A stretch of 12,500 bases of DNA from NCBI GenBank assembly GCA_009663005.1, contig CM018915.1:12442706-12455205 (forward strand), read 5' to 3'. Source of the DNA: Actinidia chinensis. Taxonomy: Eukaryota; Streptophyta; Magnoliopsida; Ericales; Actinidiaceae. Made by a program: the position numbers and the translations under genes. Numbering within the stretch: the first letter of the stretch is position 1; every line of letters starts with the position of its first letter. The notes beneath the pieces were generated by a model. It was given only the letters and a program-made list of their open reading frames with translations, did no database searches and was not told the origin of the DNA. Below, in pieces: positions 1-8,114 of this stretch.

Positions 1-750
1 GGATTCAACATCATGTGATGGCCTTCGCTAGACGCTACATGTTTCCTTCTAGGTGGGTGATGGTGATCAACAACTCTAAGGCTCTTGACGAGCATTTCGT
101 CTATGTAGACCTCCATAGTGTCTTCCCAATCATTCCTTGAACATCTTGTTGACCAACCTCTTGGTATATTGCCCCAGTTTTTTTCAACCCAAAAGGCATG
201 ATCTTGTAGCAATATAACCCCCCCTCCGTGATAAAAGAAGCCTTTTCTATGTTGGGCGGATGCATCTTGCTCGTGATGATACCTTGAGAAGGCATCCCTA
301 AAGCTAAGGAGCTCATGCTTGGAGGTTGCATCAACGATCAGATCAATTTTAGGTAGAGAAAAAACCATCTTTTTGGCAGGCTTTGTTGAGGTTGGTAAAG
401 TCAACAAATACTCTCTACTTTCCTACCTTTTTAGGGGTGACAACGACATTAGCAAGCCAATCTGGGTAATGGGCTTCCCTGATGACATTTGCTTTGATGA
501 GCTTAGCTACTTTTTCTTCTATGATTTTCAAACGTTTAGAAGCAAATTTCCTTCTCTTTTGGTGAATTGGAGAATGGTTAGGGTCAGTGAATAGCCTGTG
601 GATGACGATATGAGGATCTATGCCTGGAACATCGCCATGTGACCATGCAAAGACGTTGTAGTTTTTCTTTAAAAATTCCACTAATGCGTTTTGCAGCTCC
701 TCGGTTAATTCTGTCCCGATCATGATATGGCAATCTGGGAAGTCAGGATG
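1..750 (-). pseudogene. Reverse transcriptase domain of element A (broken, cut by window edge)
   Basis: The enzyme would copy element RNA into DNA. The best frame starts at about 723 and runs to 415. It holds the segment before RT (VFAWSHGDVPGIDP), then QKRRKFA and YPDWLANVVV, which are typical of plant gypsy RT. Further down, in shifted frames, come DFTNLNKAC, KHELLSFRDAFSRYHH (the motif A aspartate is present), SFITEGGLYCYKIMPFGLK and the active-site block at 96-107. There the usual Y-V-D-D reads Y-I-D-E, so the second catalytic aspartate is changed to glutamate. At least three frame changes lie between 415 and 90. The stretch 750-980 would be the linker between protease and RT; I see no firm motif in it. 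Homology is certain, and the gene is clearly dead. Confidence 0.88.
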
Positions 751-979
751 TAATGAAAATAGTGAGCCACTTCTTCTAGGGGTTGGTGTTTTCTATCTCT
801 TTTAGATCAACTAAGGGCATATCTTTCCACTTCATCTCTCAGCGCCTCCATCTAGGTGTCGTCATCTATATTGTTATTGGGAGTTTGGCTTTTTGATAGT
901 GAAATTGGTCTTCATCGCCGTAATGAAGCAAATTGTCTTGTGATCTTTAGTCGCCCTTTACCTCGCCTATCTTGGTAGA

Positions 980-1340
980 GTAGAAAATTTCATCATTAGG
1001 TGATAGGTAGAGGTGATCGCCTTGATTTTGCCCAGCGTTGTGCGACCTAGGATCGCATTGTAAGGTGATGGGCAATTCACAACAATGAAGTCTTGCCATA
1101 CTGTGGTTTGGTAAGGCTCTGTTCCTAAAGTCAAAGGCAACTTGATCTACCCCAGCGGATCTGTTGAACTTTCTCTAACCCTGACTAGAGGGGTGTGAAA
1201 GAGGTGAAACCTATCTCGCCCAATTTTCATCTTGTCAAATGTCAAGATGAACAGAATGTCAGCAGAATGCCCATTGTCAATTAGGATCCTATGAACGTTG
1301 AAATTGGTGATAGTGGCGGAGATGAGCAACGCATCATTTA
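980..1340 (-). pseudogene. Retropepsin-like protease domain of element A (broken)
   Basis: This is an aspartic protease that would process the Gag-Pol polyprotein. The N-terminal half reads in one frame (1329-1147): [19 protein letters not shown], then HSADILF, then the [10 protein letters not shown] block. The catalytic aspartate is the GAC at 1276-1278 on the minus strand, in an Asp-Asn-Gly context that plant Tat-type proteases often use instead of DTG or DSG. After an in-frame stop at 1147-1149 (TAG where TGG, Trp, is expected) the frame goes on with [30 protein letters not shown] and the C-terminal ITSTYHL. A family comparison expects G-S-S where this copy has G-H-S. It sits between gag and RT as in an intact polyprotein. 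Confidence 0.85.
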
Positions 1341-3010
1341 AGATAGATGCTAGCCTCTCAAGTCATCATTGGTGAATGTGATAGATTGGTGGGCTTTAAT
1401 AAAAGGTGCAGAGAGGTTATAGACCTCTTCTTCTGCTCGCCCATCTGCCTCTCTTGCATGCCTCTTCCGAGATGAGCTTGAACATCCTCTTGATCTAAAC
1501 CCTCCATGGATAGATTGGATATCTCTTACTATCAGCCTATTGTCGCCGTACCTTCTATCAGGCGAGTCGGATTGCATGCGGTCAGCTACGAATTTCCTTA
1601 GATATCCCTTTTGATTAGGTTAGCTATCTGTTCTTTTAGTTGAAAACAATCTTTAGTATTGTGCCCATGGTCCCTGTGAAATTCGCAATACTTGTTTTTG
1701 TTCCTTTTAAAGGGGGTATATTTTGATTTTACCTGGCCACTTCACAAATTCTTCATTCTTGATCTTCATGAGCACCTGGGCTATAGGAGTGTTGAGTGGA
1801 GGCAACATCAGGTCGGGTTGGTGAGGTGGCGTACTAGGACGTCGGTCATTAGTTCTCCTCCTAGTATCTCATTCTGACCTTTTGCTTTTTACCTCGCCCC
1901 TATAGTTGTTCGTCGGGAGTCGGGCTCATTTCTTTTGTGGTCATCCTTTCCTCGCTTACTCCGCTTGGCCTCGACTAACTCTTCTATCACAATATAGTGT
2001 CAATCTTACTTAGAGTGTGGACAAGGTTTCTAGGACATTCTTGGAGAGGGAGTCAAACAGCAGGCCTAGGCAAAATCCTTCCATCATAGCCATAATCATC
2101 ACGTTGTCACTGGGGTCCTCTACTTCCTAGACAACCAACTGATTAAAACGCTTGACGTAGTCTTTCAAGCTCTCCCCGTCCTTTTGGTGGATTGTGAAAA
2201 GGTGGGAGGCGTTCTTCTACCTGACCCTACAACTCATGAAATTGGAGATAAAGAGCCTACTTAGGTTGTCAAATGAGTCAATGTGGACACAATTTTTTGA
2301 CCCATTATCTTGTCGGCCCTTCAAAGTAGCAGAAAAGGCTTGTACATCACCTCGTCCGAATATCCCTAGAGCATCATCAAATTCTTGTATGAATCTAGGT
2401 GGTCCATTGGATCCGTCTTTCCCTCGTACACCCCGAGCTGAGATGGTAATTTGAACATTGACAAAACCCTAGTCCTCATCACTCTCTTGGTGAACGGAGG
2501 TTCAGTCTTCCGTATCAAAGCATCCACAATAACTAGAGCACTTGCACTGATGTTAATGGCGTCGATCTGAGCATCCGGGTCTTTAATTTTCTGGGTGGTG
2601 GATTTATCTCAATGTCTATGAGCTCAGTTATCTCGGCAAAGTGATCTTCCGTGTCTCCTTATTTTTTCGTCCACTGTGTCCTAAGTTTGGCTAGATAATC
2701 GATACTCTAACATAGCTGGACTTCTATCTCGCTTAGAATGCAAACTCGCTAACCAGCGATGGCTCCTAGCTGAATGCCCTTGGTCGGTGCTATGGCGACT
2801 TCGGGAATCCTAATCGCCTAATCGGTGAGAGCGACGAGGTCTCTCGGCAACTTCTGGAACAGGTGTAGCGGGAGAAGGTGGATTGGTAATGGCGAGGTGC
2901 TGCACTAGGCCGTCATTAATCTCGTTCATAACCTTGATTTAGTCGGCAATTCCATGCATCTCACAATGGATAATGCCTTCTAGATCCGGAGCTTGACTTG
3001 TGTTCGTCAT
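1340..3010 (-). pseudogene. gag polyprotein region of element A (broken)
   Basis: Gag is the structural protein that packages element RNA into particles. The likely start is the ATG at 3010 ([12 protein letters not shown]), about 90 bases after the primer binding site. The retrotransposon gag domain lies at about 2490-1920. It includes [20 protein letters not shown], then in other frames SHLFTIHQKDGESLKDYVKR FNQ and MAMMEG, and SLSKNV near its end. A basic tail follows. A knuckle-like motif lies at 1646-1687: [15 protein letters not shown], with Cys-x2-His and a distal Cys rather than a textbook CCHC. It is followed by [12 protein letters not shown]. The frame at 1577-1350 ([27 protein letters not shown]) leads into protease. 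Stops (for example TAG at 2366-2368 for Gln) and many indels break the gene. Confidence 0.85.
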
Positions 3011-3100
3011 TGATTGTACTCTATTGTCTAGAGGGCTACTAGTACTTGGTCTAGGTAACAAATGGCTGTGCAGGTGCATAGAAAGTTGAGAAAACTATCG

Positions 3101-3118
3101 TTCCCACAGACGATGCCA
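3101..3118 (-). promoter_or_regulatory. Primer binding site of element A
   Basis: The minus strand reads TTTGGCATCGTCTGTGGGAA directly after the presumed LTR end. The TGG at its start pairs with the CCA tail of a tRNA primer for minus-strand DNA synthesis. It closely resembles the TGGCGCCGTCTGTGGGAA-type site I associate with plant gypsy elements; here CGC has become CAT-like. I do not name the tRNA, because I cannot check the match. It lies 3-4 bases inside the LTR boundary and about 90 bases before the gag start, which is the expected spacing. Confidence 0.7.
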
Positions 3119-3121
3119 AAC

Positions 3122-3379
3122 TGATGTGGTAGAAATTTGGGTAGAGCAACCAATAGTTAAAATTGCTCCTAAGCTCGGTATTAACCTAAGGTGACTTGTG
3201 CAAGAGAACATACGTTACTGGAAGGGGCGAAGCCACTTCAAACCCCTCCGACATGGGGATTAGACCAAGACGAACAAACTAGATTATAAAGTAGCAAAGC
3301 TCTCTCAATGAGAATGTCAATATAACAAAGAGAATACATTTCACTTGAAAATAAGCTAATTTTTTTTTGTATTTAACCA
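3122..3379 (-). repeat. Probable 5' LTR of element A (boundaries approximate)
   Basis: The inner end is fixed by the adjacent primer binding site. On the plus strand the LTR would begin TGATGTGGTAG at 3122, or TGTGGTAG at 3125. The outer end is placed at the CA of TTTAACCA (3379), because sequence readable as the RT/RNase H connection of element B begins at once after it. The minus strand has a TATA-like stretch, TTTATAATCT, at 3290-3281. About 258 bp is short for an LTR. No second copy is in the window, so the outer boundary is not confirmed. Confidence 0.5.
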
Positions 3380-3790
3380 GGTTATCACTTCTTTTTACCA
3401 CGGATGCGGGAGAGTTACTTTACGTCTATCTCGCTATCTCTGAGTATGCCGTTAGCTTGGTGTTGCTAAGGGAGTTAAATGGTGAGCAACACTCGATCTA
3501 TTCGTTAGCAAGACGTTTATGAATTGCCAAACGAGGTACCTACTGCTAGAGAACCTTGTTTTGGTTGGTCATTACTTCTAGAAAACTTATGCACTACTCC
3601 CAAGATCACCAAATGCAGTGTACACCGAGTTCCCTTTAAAGAACATACTCATGAAGGCAGACTTGTCCAGGAGACTATCCAAATAGGCTATTAAACTCGG
3701 ATAGTTTGACATCAAGTTTTTTCCAAAGGCGACGATTAAAGGCCAGATCTTGGATGATTTTGTTGCTAATTTTCTCACCTTAAACTGTGA
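3380..3790 (+). pseudogene. First, RT-linked RNase H domain of element B (degenerate and frameshifted)
   Basis: This is the native RNase H that follows RT in Ty3/gypsy elements. Readable blocks in order are YLTSP-like (3382), GELLYVYLAISEYAVSLVLL (3409), GEQHSIY (3482), then LVITSRKLMHYSQDHQM (about 3565-3615), TEFPLKNILMKADLS, RLSK*AIKLG*FDIKF and KGQILDDFVANFLT (ends about 3780). Where an active RNase H has Thr-Asp-Ala-Ser, this domain has Tyr-Leu-Ala-Ile-Ser. The catalytic Asp is absent, and this appears to be normal for the Tat lineage rather than decay of this copy. The two stops at 3684-3686 and 3702-3704 stand for Trp and probably Gln. At least two frame changes occur. Confidence 0.85.
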
Positions 3791-3904
3791 GTCCAAAACC
3801 TGGCTATCTTGCATCCGCACACCGGGGGGCGAGGCTGACAGGAACATCCGCAGTAGCCAAAATAACACCTGCTGATTCTTGAGAAACCACCTTAGATTGA
3901 TCAT

Positions 3905-4350
3905 CCAAGGCCTGGAGAATGTATGTCGATAGGGCAAAAAACAACCTAGGGCAGGAGCAGGAGTAGCGTGGTGCTAGAAAACCCTTAGGGGTGGTCTTTG
4001 AGCATGACCTTATGCTAAATTTCCTTACGATAATAATGAAGCAGATACGAAGCATCATAGTAGGATTGAGATCCGCCAAGGGGCCACTAGTTCCCGGACT
4101 CCACATCTTCAGCGATTTAAAGTTGGTGGTCAATCAGGTCACCGGAAAGTTTGAAATCTGGGGAGCTAAAATGGAAAAATATTTGGCAGTGGTAAAACCT
4201 CTCCTTAGGAAATTCTGAGTTGTAAAAATTGAATAAGAAGGGAGAGATTTGAATTCACATGCGGAAGCATTGGTAGGCTTGGTATCAATTTTGGAAGGAG
4301 GAAATGGTCGAATCATTGCAGTGGATTTGATCTCGGTCCCCAGCTACGAA
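3905..4350 (+). pseudogene. Second, archaeal-type RNase H domain of element B (broken)
   Basis: This domain would degrade RNA in RNA-DNA hybrids during reverse transcription. It begins with WRMYVDRAKNN (catalytic Asp codon at 3928-3930; usual Asp-Gly here Asp-Arg). Next come the remnants of a glycine-rich AGAGV strand, then VVFEHDLMLNF. In a shifted frame comes NNEA (Glu codon at 4038-4040), then VGLRSAKG. The LHIFSDLKLVVNQVTGKFE block follows with the third acidic residue (Asp, 4114-4116), then KMEKYLAVVKPLLRKF. The last block is NSHAEAL at 4252-4270, where the fourth catalytic Asp of H-A-D-A-L has become Glu. The tail IIAVDLISVPSYE leads to the integrase. Three of four acidic positions are kept, but frameshifts and a stop near 4233 kill it. 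Confidence 0.87.
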
Positions 4351-4439
4351 ACTCATTAAGAGTCTGTTTTTTGCAACATCAAGCTGGGATGGAGTTGGAT
4401 GGTTTCAATTGTAAAGTTTATATGTCATGACAAGCTGTC

Positions 4440-5564
4440 AAAAGATAAAAGAGAGGCGCACAAGCTCCGAGTGAAGGCAATGGTTTTTTACTTTTCCCCG
4501 ACAAAAAACTTGTATAAGAAGTCTTACTCGGGGCCCTATTTGTAGTGCGTCCACCCAAGCCTAGTAGGAGATATTTTATTTGAAATCAATGAGGGAGTTT
4601 GTGGACTACACTCAAGGGCAAATCGTTGGTGCACCAAGCTCTAACATAAGGATATTGGTGATATTATATGCTCAATTGTATACCCGCAAATTCATGAAGT
4701 GTCAAAAATTTTCTCCCCTCGTTTACCAGTCAGCTAGAGATTTGACCTTGCTCACCAGTCCATGGCCTTTCATAGAAAACAAGTTCTTGCTTGCTTCCAC
4801 GAATTACTTCACCAAATAGGTCAAAGCCGAATCACTGTCCTATATTAGAGAGGTTAACGTAATTTTATACACAACACCATCTATGTCTTAGCTCAGCATC
4901 CTAGAGCTTTCGTGTCTAATAACGGAACCAATTTGTGGGCCCAAAAGTCAAGAAGCTTTTGGATGTTCTTAAAATTGAGTTTTATAATTCAACGTTGAGC
5001 TACCCATAGTGCAATCGGCAGACTGAAGCATACAACAAAACTATCATGAATGGGATCAAGAAAAGGCTTGAAAAAGCCATCAGCAAATGGGTTGCGGAAC
5101 AACCGAGCATGTTGTGAGCCTACCGAACTAAATCACAGAAAGCAATGAATGAAATACATTACCTTTGGCTTTTGTTTTCGAAGTTGTAATTTCTCTATAG
5201 GTCGGGTTGCCCACAATCTGAACTTAAGCTTACGATAATGATCACAACATTGAGGTGCTAGCTCGAGACCTTGACCTTGCTAAAGAAAGAAAAGAAAATG
5301 CACTTATACGAATGGCAAGCTATCAAAAATAGCTTACTGAAACATACAACAAGAAGGTCCATTATAGGGAATTTTCGGTTGTCGACCTTGTTTGATAAAG
5401 GTGTTGGGAATACCAAGGAACCCGGTGGATGAGAAGCTTGCCCAAATTGGGAAGGTTTGTACAAAATCACTAAGCTCACTGGCAAAGGAGCTTACAATCT
5501 TGAGAACCTAGAGGACAAGAAGATTTTGAGAGCTTGAAACTCCAACAACTTGAGTAAGTTTTAA
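4440..5564 (+). pseudogene. Integrase of element B (broken; catalytic core damaged)
   Basis: This enzyme would insert element DNA into the genome. The N-terminal part reads EAHKLRVKAM, YKKSYSGPYL, then the zinc-binding region: EINEGVCGLHS (first His replaced by Asn, second kept) and FMKCQKFSPL (one Cys of the CxxC pair replaced by Phe). The core starts at LTSPWPFIE, and then a deletion removes the stretch that carries the first catalytic Asp; NYFTK*VKAES follows directly. The second Asp block reads VSNNGTN at 4912-4932 (Asp to Asn at 4918-4920). The catalytic Glu survives in QTEAYN (5025-5027). Next are NGIKKRLEKAISKWV, ML*AYRT, a frameshifted linker, and the C-terminal block NWEGLYKITKLTGKGAYNLE ending LSKF with stops at 5562-5567. 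Trp-to-stop changes lie at 4817, 5115 and 5535. Confidence 0.9.
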
Positions 5565-5671
5565 TAGTAAACAATGCAATCTTTGAGTTCCGCTATTTCA
5601 TTTTTATTTTGGTGGAATTACATTCTGATTCAGCTTGAACTACCCCCATGATTTTTTACTTACGAATTTTT

Positions 5672-5830
5672 TTTCCAAGTGTTGAGAAACAGATTTGCCT
5701 TGGCTTAAAGGAATTTGTTCTTTCATATCAAATTTTTTCTAAATGTTGAGAAAAAGACTTACCTCGACTTAGAGAATTCATTCTTTCATATCAAAAAATT
5801 TTCAAGTGTAAAAATTTACCTGAATGAGAT
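5672..5830 (+). repeat. Short tandem array, about 64 bp period, in the 3' spacer of element B
   Basis: The motif AAGTGTTGAGAAA at 5677 returns as AAATGTTGAGAAA at 5741 and as a weaker AAGTGTAAAAA at 5804. The two full units share GACTT(A)CCT-type and TTCTTTCATATCAAA blocks in the same order, so the period is 63-64 bp. The units differ by scattered substitutions. The array begins about 100 bases after the end of pol. Confidence 0.7.
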
Positions 5831-5847
5831 TAAATCCTCATTGTCTT

Positions 5848-5990
5848 AGCACCGAGCTTACGATGTCTTAAACCAAGCATGAGACTATTCACCGAACTAC
5901 TCAAGCATGAGCTTGAGATGCCACACTCTAGGTGCAAGACTATTCACCGAGCTACCTGAACATCGAGCTCATAATGTCCTAAACATTCAA
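5848..5990 (+). repeat. Second short tandem array, about 55 bp period, in the 3' spacer of element B
   Basis: AGACTATTCACCGAACTAC at 5882 recurs as AGACTATTCACCGAGCTAC at 5937. Each is followed by a (G)AGCTxxxxATG block. A related start, ACCGAGCTTACGATGTCTTA, sits at 5851, giving a partial third unit. The array lies between pol and the antisense extra gene. I see nothing else in 5990-6148. Confidence 0.6.
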
Positions 5991-6148
5991 TGGCAAATCT
6001 AAATTGAAGCAAAATTATGCTAAGGCATGTATAAGGAAAAACTGAGCTAGAAACAAAAGAAATATATTTATAACAGAAGTATTTGCCCTAAACGGGACTT
6101 GTTCAAAAATTTAATTATAATTTTTTCAAAATCTAACAAACCCCAGTG

Positions 6149-7090
6149 TCAAATAAACTTCACTACTCTAGGGGTAGTCCAACCTACTACTCGATTAGGC
6201 TCCTTCTCAACCTCCCTTTTCGGCTCCACCTCGGCCGCGCCCACTTGCATATCATCATCCCTCTCTGTAGGACGGTTAAAGTGCTCTTCCTTATCAAAAC
6301 CTGGGAGGAGGATGGGTGAGTAAAGGTCTAAGCGTGGATCGGGTATACCATCGGTGGCCGAGTTGCAGACCACACTAGATGATTAGTGGGAGCGTCGAGC
6401 TCCTTCAAGCATTCCAACCAACCCTCATGGAAGGTCTCTGCTCGATCCTCGAATGCATCACGAATATAAAAGTCATTGGCCCTATTCTAGCTGCGATCGT
6501 AAACTTGCTGGTAGATAGGACCGTGGCTACCTGTCAAAGCCCTCTTCTTCTTCAGCTCCTCAGTGGCAATAACGAGGTCCTCCTCCTCCTTCCTCAGCTC
6601 ACCCTTCAGGATAATGGCTTTCGTTTGGGCCTTCTTCAAGTCATACAAGCCCTTCTTCTCGCGCTAGTAGTCTACCACCAGTCTCTAGAGGGCTTGCAAA
6701 AAAGAATATTTAGTTCAAGTTTTACACGTCTTAGTGAAAGAAAACTAAATGAGGTAAATAACTTACTTGGAGGTTCTTCATGATGGACATGCTGCAGACC
6801 ATCACCCCGTCCTCCTTTTTGAGCTTGGTCACGTCCCGCGGTAGCATCGCGGCCTGCGCCACTACAAAGCATGTCTCAAAATCCCGTTGTCGTCGTGAGT
6901 GACGTGGCAGCCAAACTCCTCGATTAATAGCTTGAGGTTCCAGAAGTCGGGGGCAGAAGTCGGGGTGGAGGCTGAACCACTGCCAAGCTTGTGCCGGTTT
7001 CGCTGCTTCTTTTGTGGGAGGTACCAATGTCTTGACCTTTCTCCTTGTCTATCTCATTTTACTGTCGACGTTCACAAAACAATGGGGTAG
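6149..7090 (-). pseudogene. Antisense extra gene of element B (Tat-type additional ORF, broken)
   Basis: This encodes a retroelement-borne protein of unknown function, known from many plant Tat-type elements. Reading the minus strand from the right: DFWNLKLLIEEFG (about 6945), then in a shifted frame CFVVAQAAMLPRDVTKLKK, then MSIMKNLQ at 6768. A candidate intron follows, then a long charged helix likely to form a coiled coil (KKGLYDLKKAQTKAIILKGE, LRKEEEDLV, EELKKKRAL). Next are FHEGWLECLKELDAPTNH and, in another frame, LYSPILLPGFDKEEHFNRP and an acidic tail ending at the TGA at 6149. The MLPxDV and YSPxxLPGF blocks are, from memory, hallmarks of this protein family. The N-terminus is missing or unreadable beyond about 7090. 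It runs opposite to pol, as in Grande-like elements. At least two frameshifts and two stops are present. Confidence 0.7.
6693..6766 (-). other. Candidate 74-nt intron in the antisense extra gene
   Basis: On the minus strand the exon end CTCCAA is followed by a strong plant 5' splice site, GTAAGTT. The stretch is U-rich, has a CTAAG branch-point-like motif and ends TTTTTTGCAAG. Readable protein resumes right after it with an LVVDY-like block in a frame offset by the intron. The 3' site may once have been TTTTTTGCAG followed by GCC. The coding match on both sides and the switch in composition support an intron. No transcript evidence is available. Confidence 0.5.
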
Positions 7091-7126
7091 TTCCATAATA
7101 AAAGTTTTCATTAGGGAACTACCCCA
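7083..7126. repeat. Perfect 12-bp inverted repeat with 20-bp loop
   Basis: TGGGGTAGTTCC (7083-7094) is matched by its exact reverse complement GGAACTACCCCA (7115-7126). It lies where the readable part of the antisense extra gene stops, so it may mark a rearrangement point or the end of element B. As RNA it would form a stable hairpin. It is not followed by a T-run, and I assign no function. Confidence 0.75.
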
Positions 7127-7514
7127 GTTACTCGTCCACCCATCGAGCTTATTGGGTTCTTGTTGGAGGAATTTGGGTACAAAAGCAAAGTCAACATTTT
7201 CTCATGCTTATGTTTTCATTGATGTTGATTACAATCGTTTAGATACAAATTATACTCTTTTGGAATAAATGGATTACTATTATTATTTTTGTTTTCAATT
7301 ATTTTTTTTTATTCTTTTGGTCAAAATAAGTTCGTCTTTAATCTGAAAAGTAAAAAAACATTAAAAAACGCCGCCAATTAGTGCAAAATGCAATAGAAAA
7401 ACAATATTGGGAAAAGGGGATACCACTGTTATGTTGTATTTTGGTTGTCCTTTTTCAATATTTTTTGTTAAATATGGTAGGGTATGTGAAATCTCAAAAT
7501 AGGCATACTTGTGT
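7127..7514. other. Intergenic sequence, becoming AT-rich
   Basis: The first 75 bases (7127-7200) are of mixed composition. On the minus strand they read FVPKFLQQEPNKLDGW, which could be a last remnant of the extra gene or chance. From 7260 on the DNA is AT-rich with T-runs and ATT repeats. I see no gene, LTR end or known element here. Confidence 0.5.
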
Positions 7515-8112
7515 GCAGTGTTTTTAAAGGCGAATGCGCGAGGCAAGGCATTTTCTCCCTCATGAGGCGTATGCATTTAAAAATTTAATGTTTTATATTT
7601 AATAAAAATACTAAATTATTTAGAAATTCTAAATAAGAGTTAGAATAACAATGAAACTAAATAAAATTATAAAAGCGCATCTTATCCTATGTGTGTGCAT
7701 ATGTATATATATATGGAAAAACTCATTTACTTTGACAAGCTAAATTATATTATATGCTGGTTTTACTTCGTACGAATATTTAAAAATAGAACATACTAAA
7801 ATTAGTGTGGTCGGATGATTTCAATAATCTCTCTATTCTCATTTATTTTATTTATTTAATTTATATAGTTAATCCATGTCGATATTAGTAATAATCCTAA
7901 CACCACGTATTGACAACGAAACTCCCAAATAGTCACTTCTGACTTTTGTTCCCTAGATTCTATTTTTTTTGCTTTGTTCGGTTTTTTTCATTTTGGGAGG
8001 CCGTTTTATTTCAAAAATACGTATACTTCACATGAAATGCTTTAAACAACACAAAAGGCATACTTTGAGCAAATGTCTCAATGACAAGGTGTGCGCCGTG
8101 TGCGCCTTTTGA
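7515..8112. mobile_element. Possible old non-autonomous element with GGCG-rich ends
   Basis: At the left, CAGTGTTTTTAAAGGCGAA is followed by GCGCGAGGCAAGGC and CATGAGGCGTATGC. At the right, GTGTGCGCCTTTTGAGAATAGTG (about 8098-8120) is an approximate reverse complement of the left end. The interior is AT-rich and non-coding. GGCG-rich patches flanking AT-rich DNA are unlike the surroundings and resemble degraded MITE-type elements. I see no target duplication and no transposase, so this is tentative. Confidence 0.25.
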
Positions 8113-8114
8113 GA

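Larger units (their letters stand above)
1..3379 (-). mobile_element. Element A: decayed Ty3/gypsy (Tat-type) LTR retrotransposon, 5' part
   Basis: On the minus strand, reading right to left, the order is LTR, primer binding site, gag, protease and reverse transcriptase. This is the normal Ty3/gypsy order. The gag, knuckle, protease and RT motifs each read clearly but lie in different frames, so the element is non-functional. The left edge of the window cuts it just after the RT catalytic motif. Its RNase H, integrase and second LTR should therefore lie to the left. The Tat-type assignment is inferred from the gag and protease style (Asp-Asn-Gly followed by an SADILF motif) and from the similar element next to it. 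It abuts element B in opposite orientation. Confidence 0.85.
3380..7090 (+). mobile_element. Element B: decayed Tat-type Ty3/gypsy retrotransposon, 3' part with antisense extra gene
   Basis: The plus strand carries, in order, the RT-linked RNase H, a second archaeal-type RNase H, the integrase with zinc-binding, core and C-terminal parts (stop at 5564), a spacer with short tandem repeats, and an antisense extra gene (6149-7090). A double RNase H plus an antisense extra ORF between integrase and the 3' LTR is the known layout of the plant Tat clade (Grande- and Retand-like elements). The 5' LTR, gag, protease and RT are absent; they may lie beyond element A on its left. I cannot recognise a 3' LTR, so the right edge is approximate. 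Confidence 0.8.

Noticed and set aside
415..594. Plus-strand frame over the reverse transcriptase region (319-594)
   Set aside because: The minus strand reads as RT with YPDWLANVV and VFAWSH motifs; the plus frame is its shadow.
1692..2454. Plus-strand frames at 1692-1877 and 2194-2454
   Set aside because: The minus strand here is gag with strong family motifs; the plus frames are incidental.
3587..4133. Two overlapping minus-strand frames of 116 and 109 codons
   Set aside because: The plus strand of the same stretch encodes the RNase H domains of element B with clear motifs, so these are shadows.
7130..7260. A 3' LTR for element B
   Set aside because: No TG...CA boundary, polypurine tract or second copy could be identified, so no LTR is annotated.
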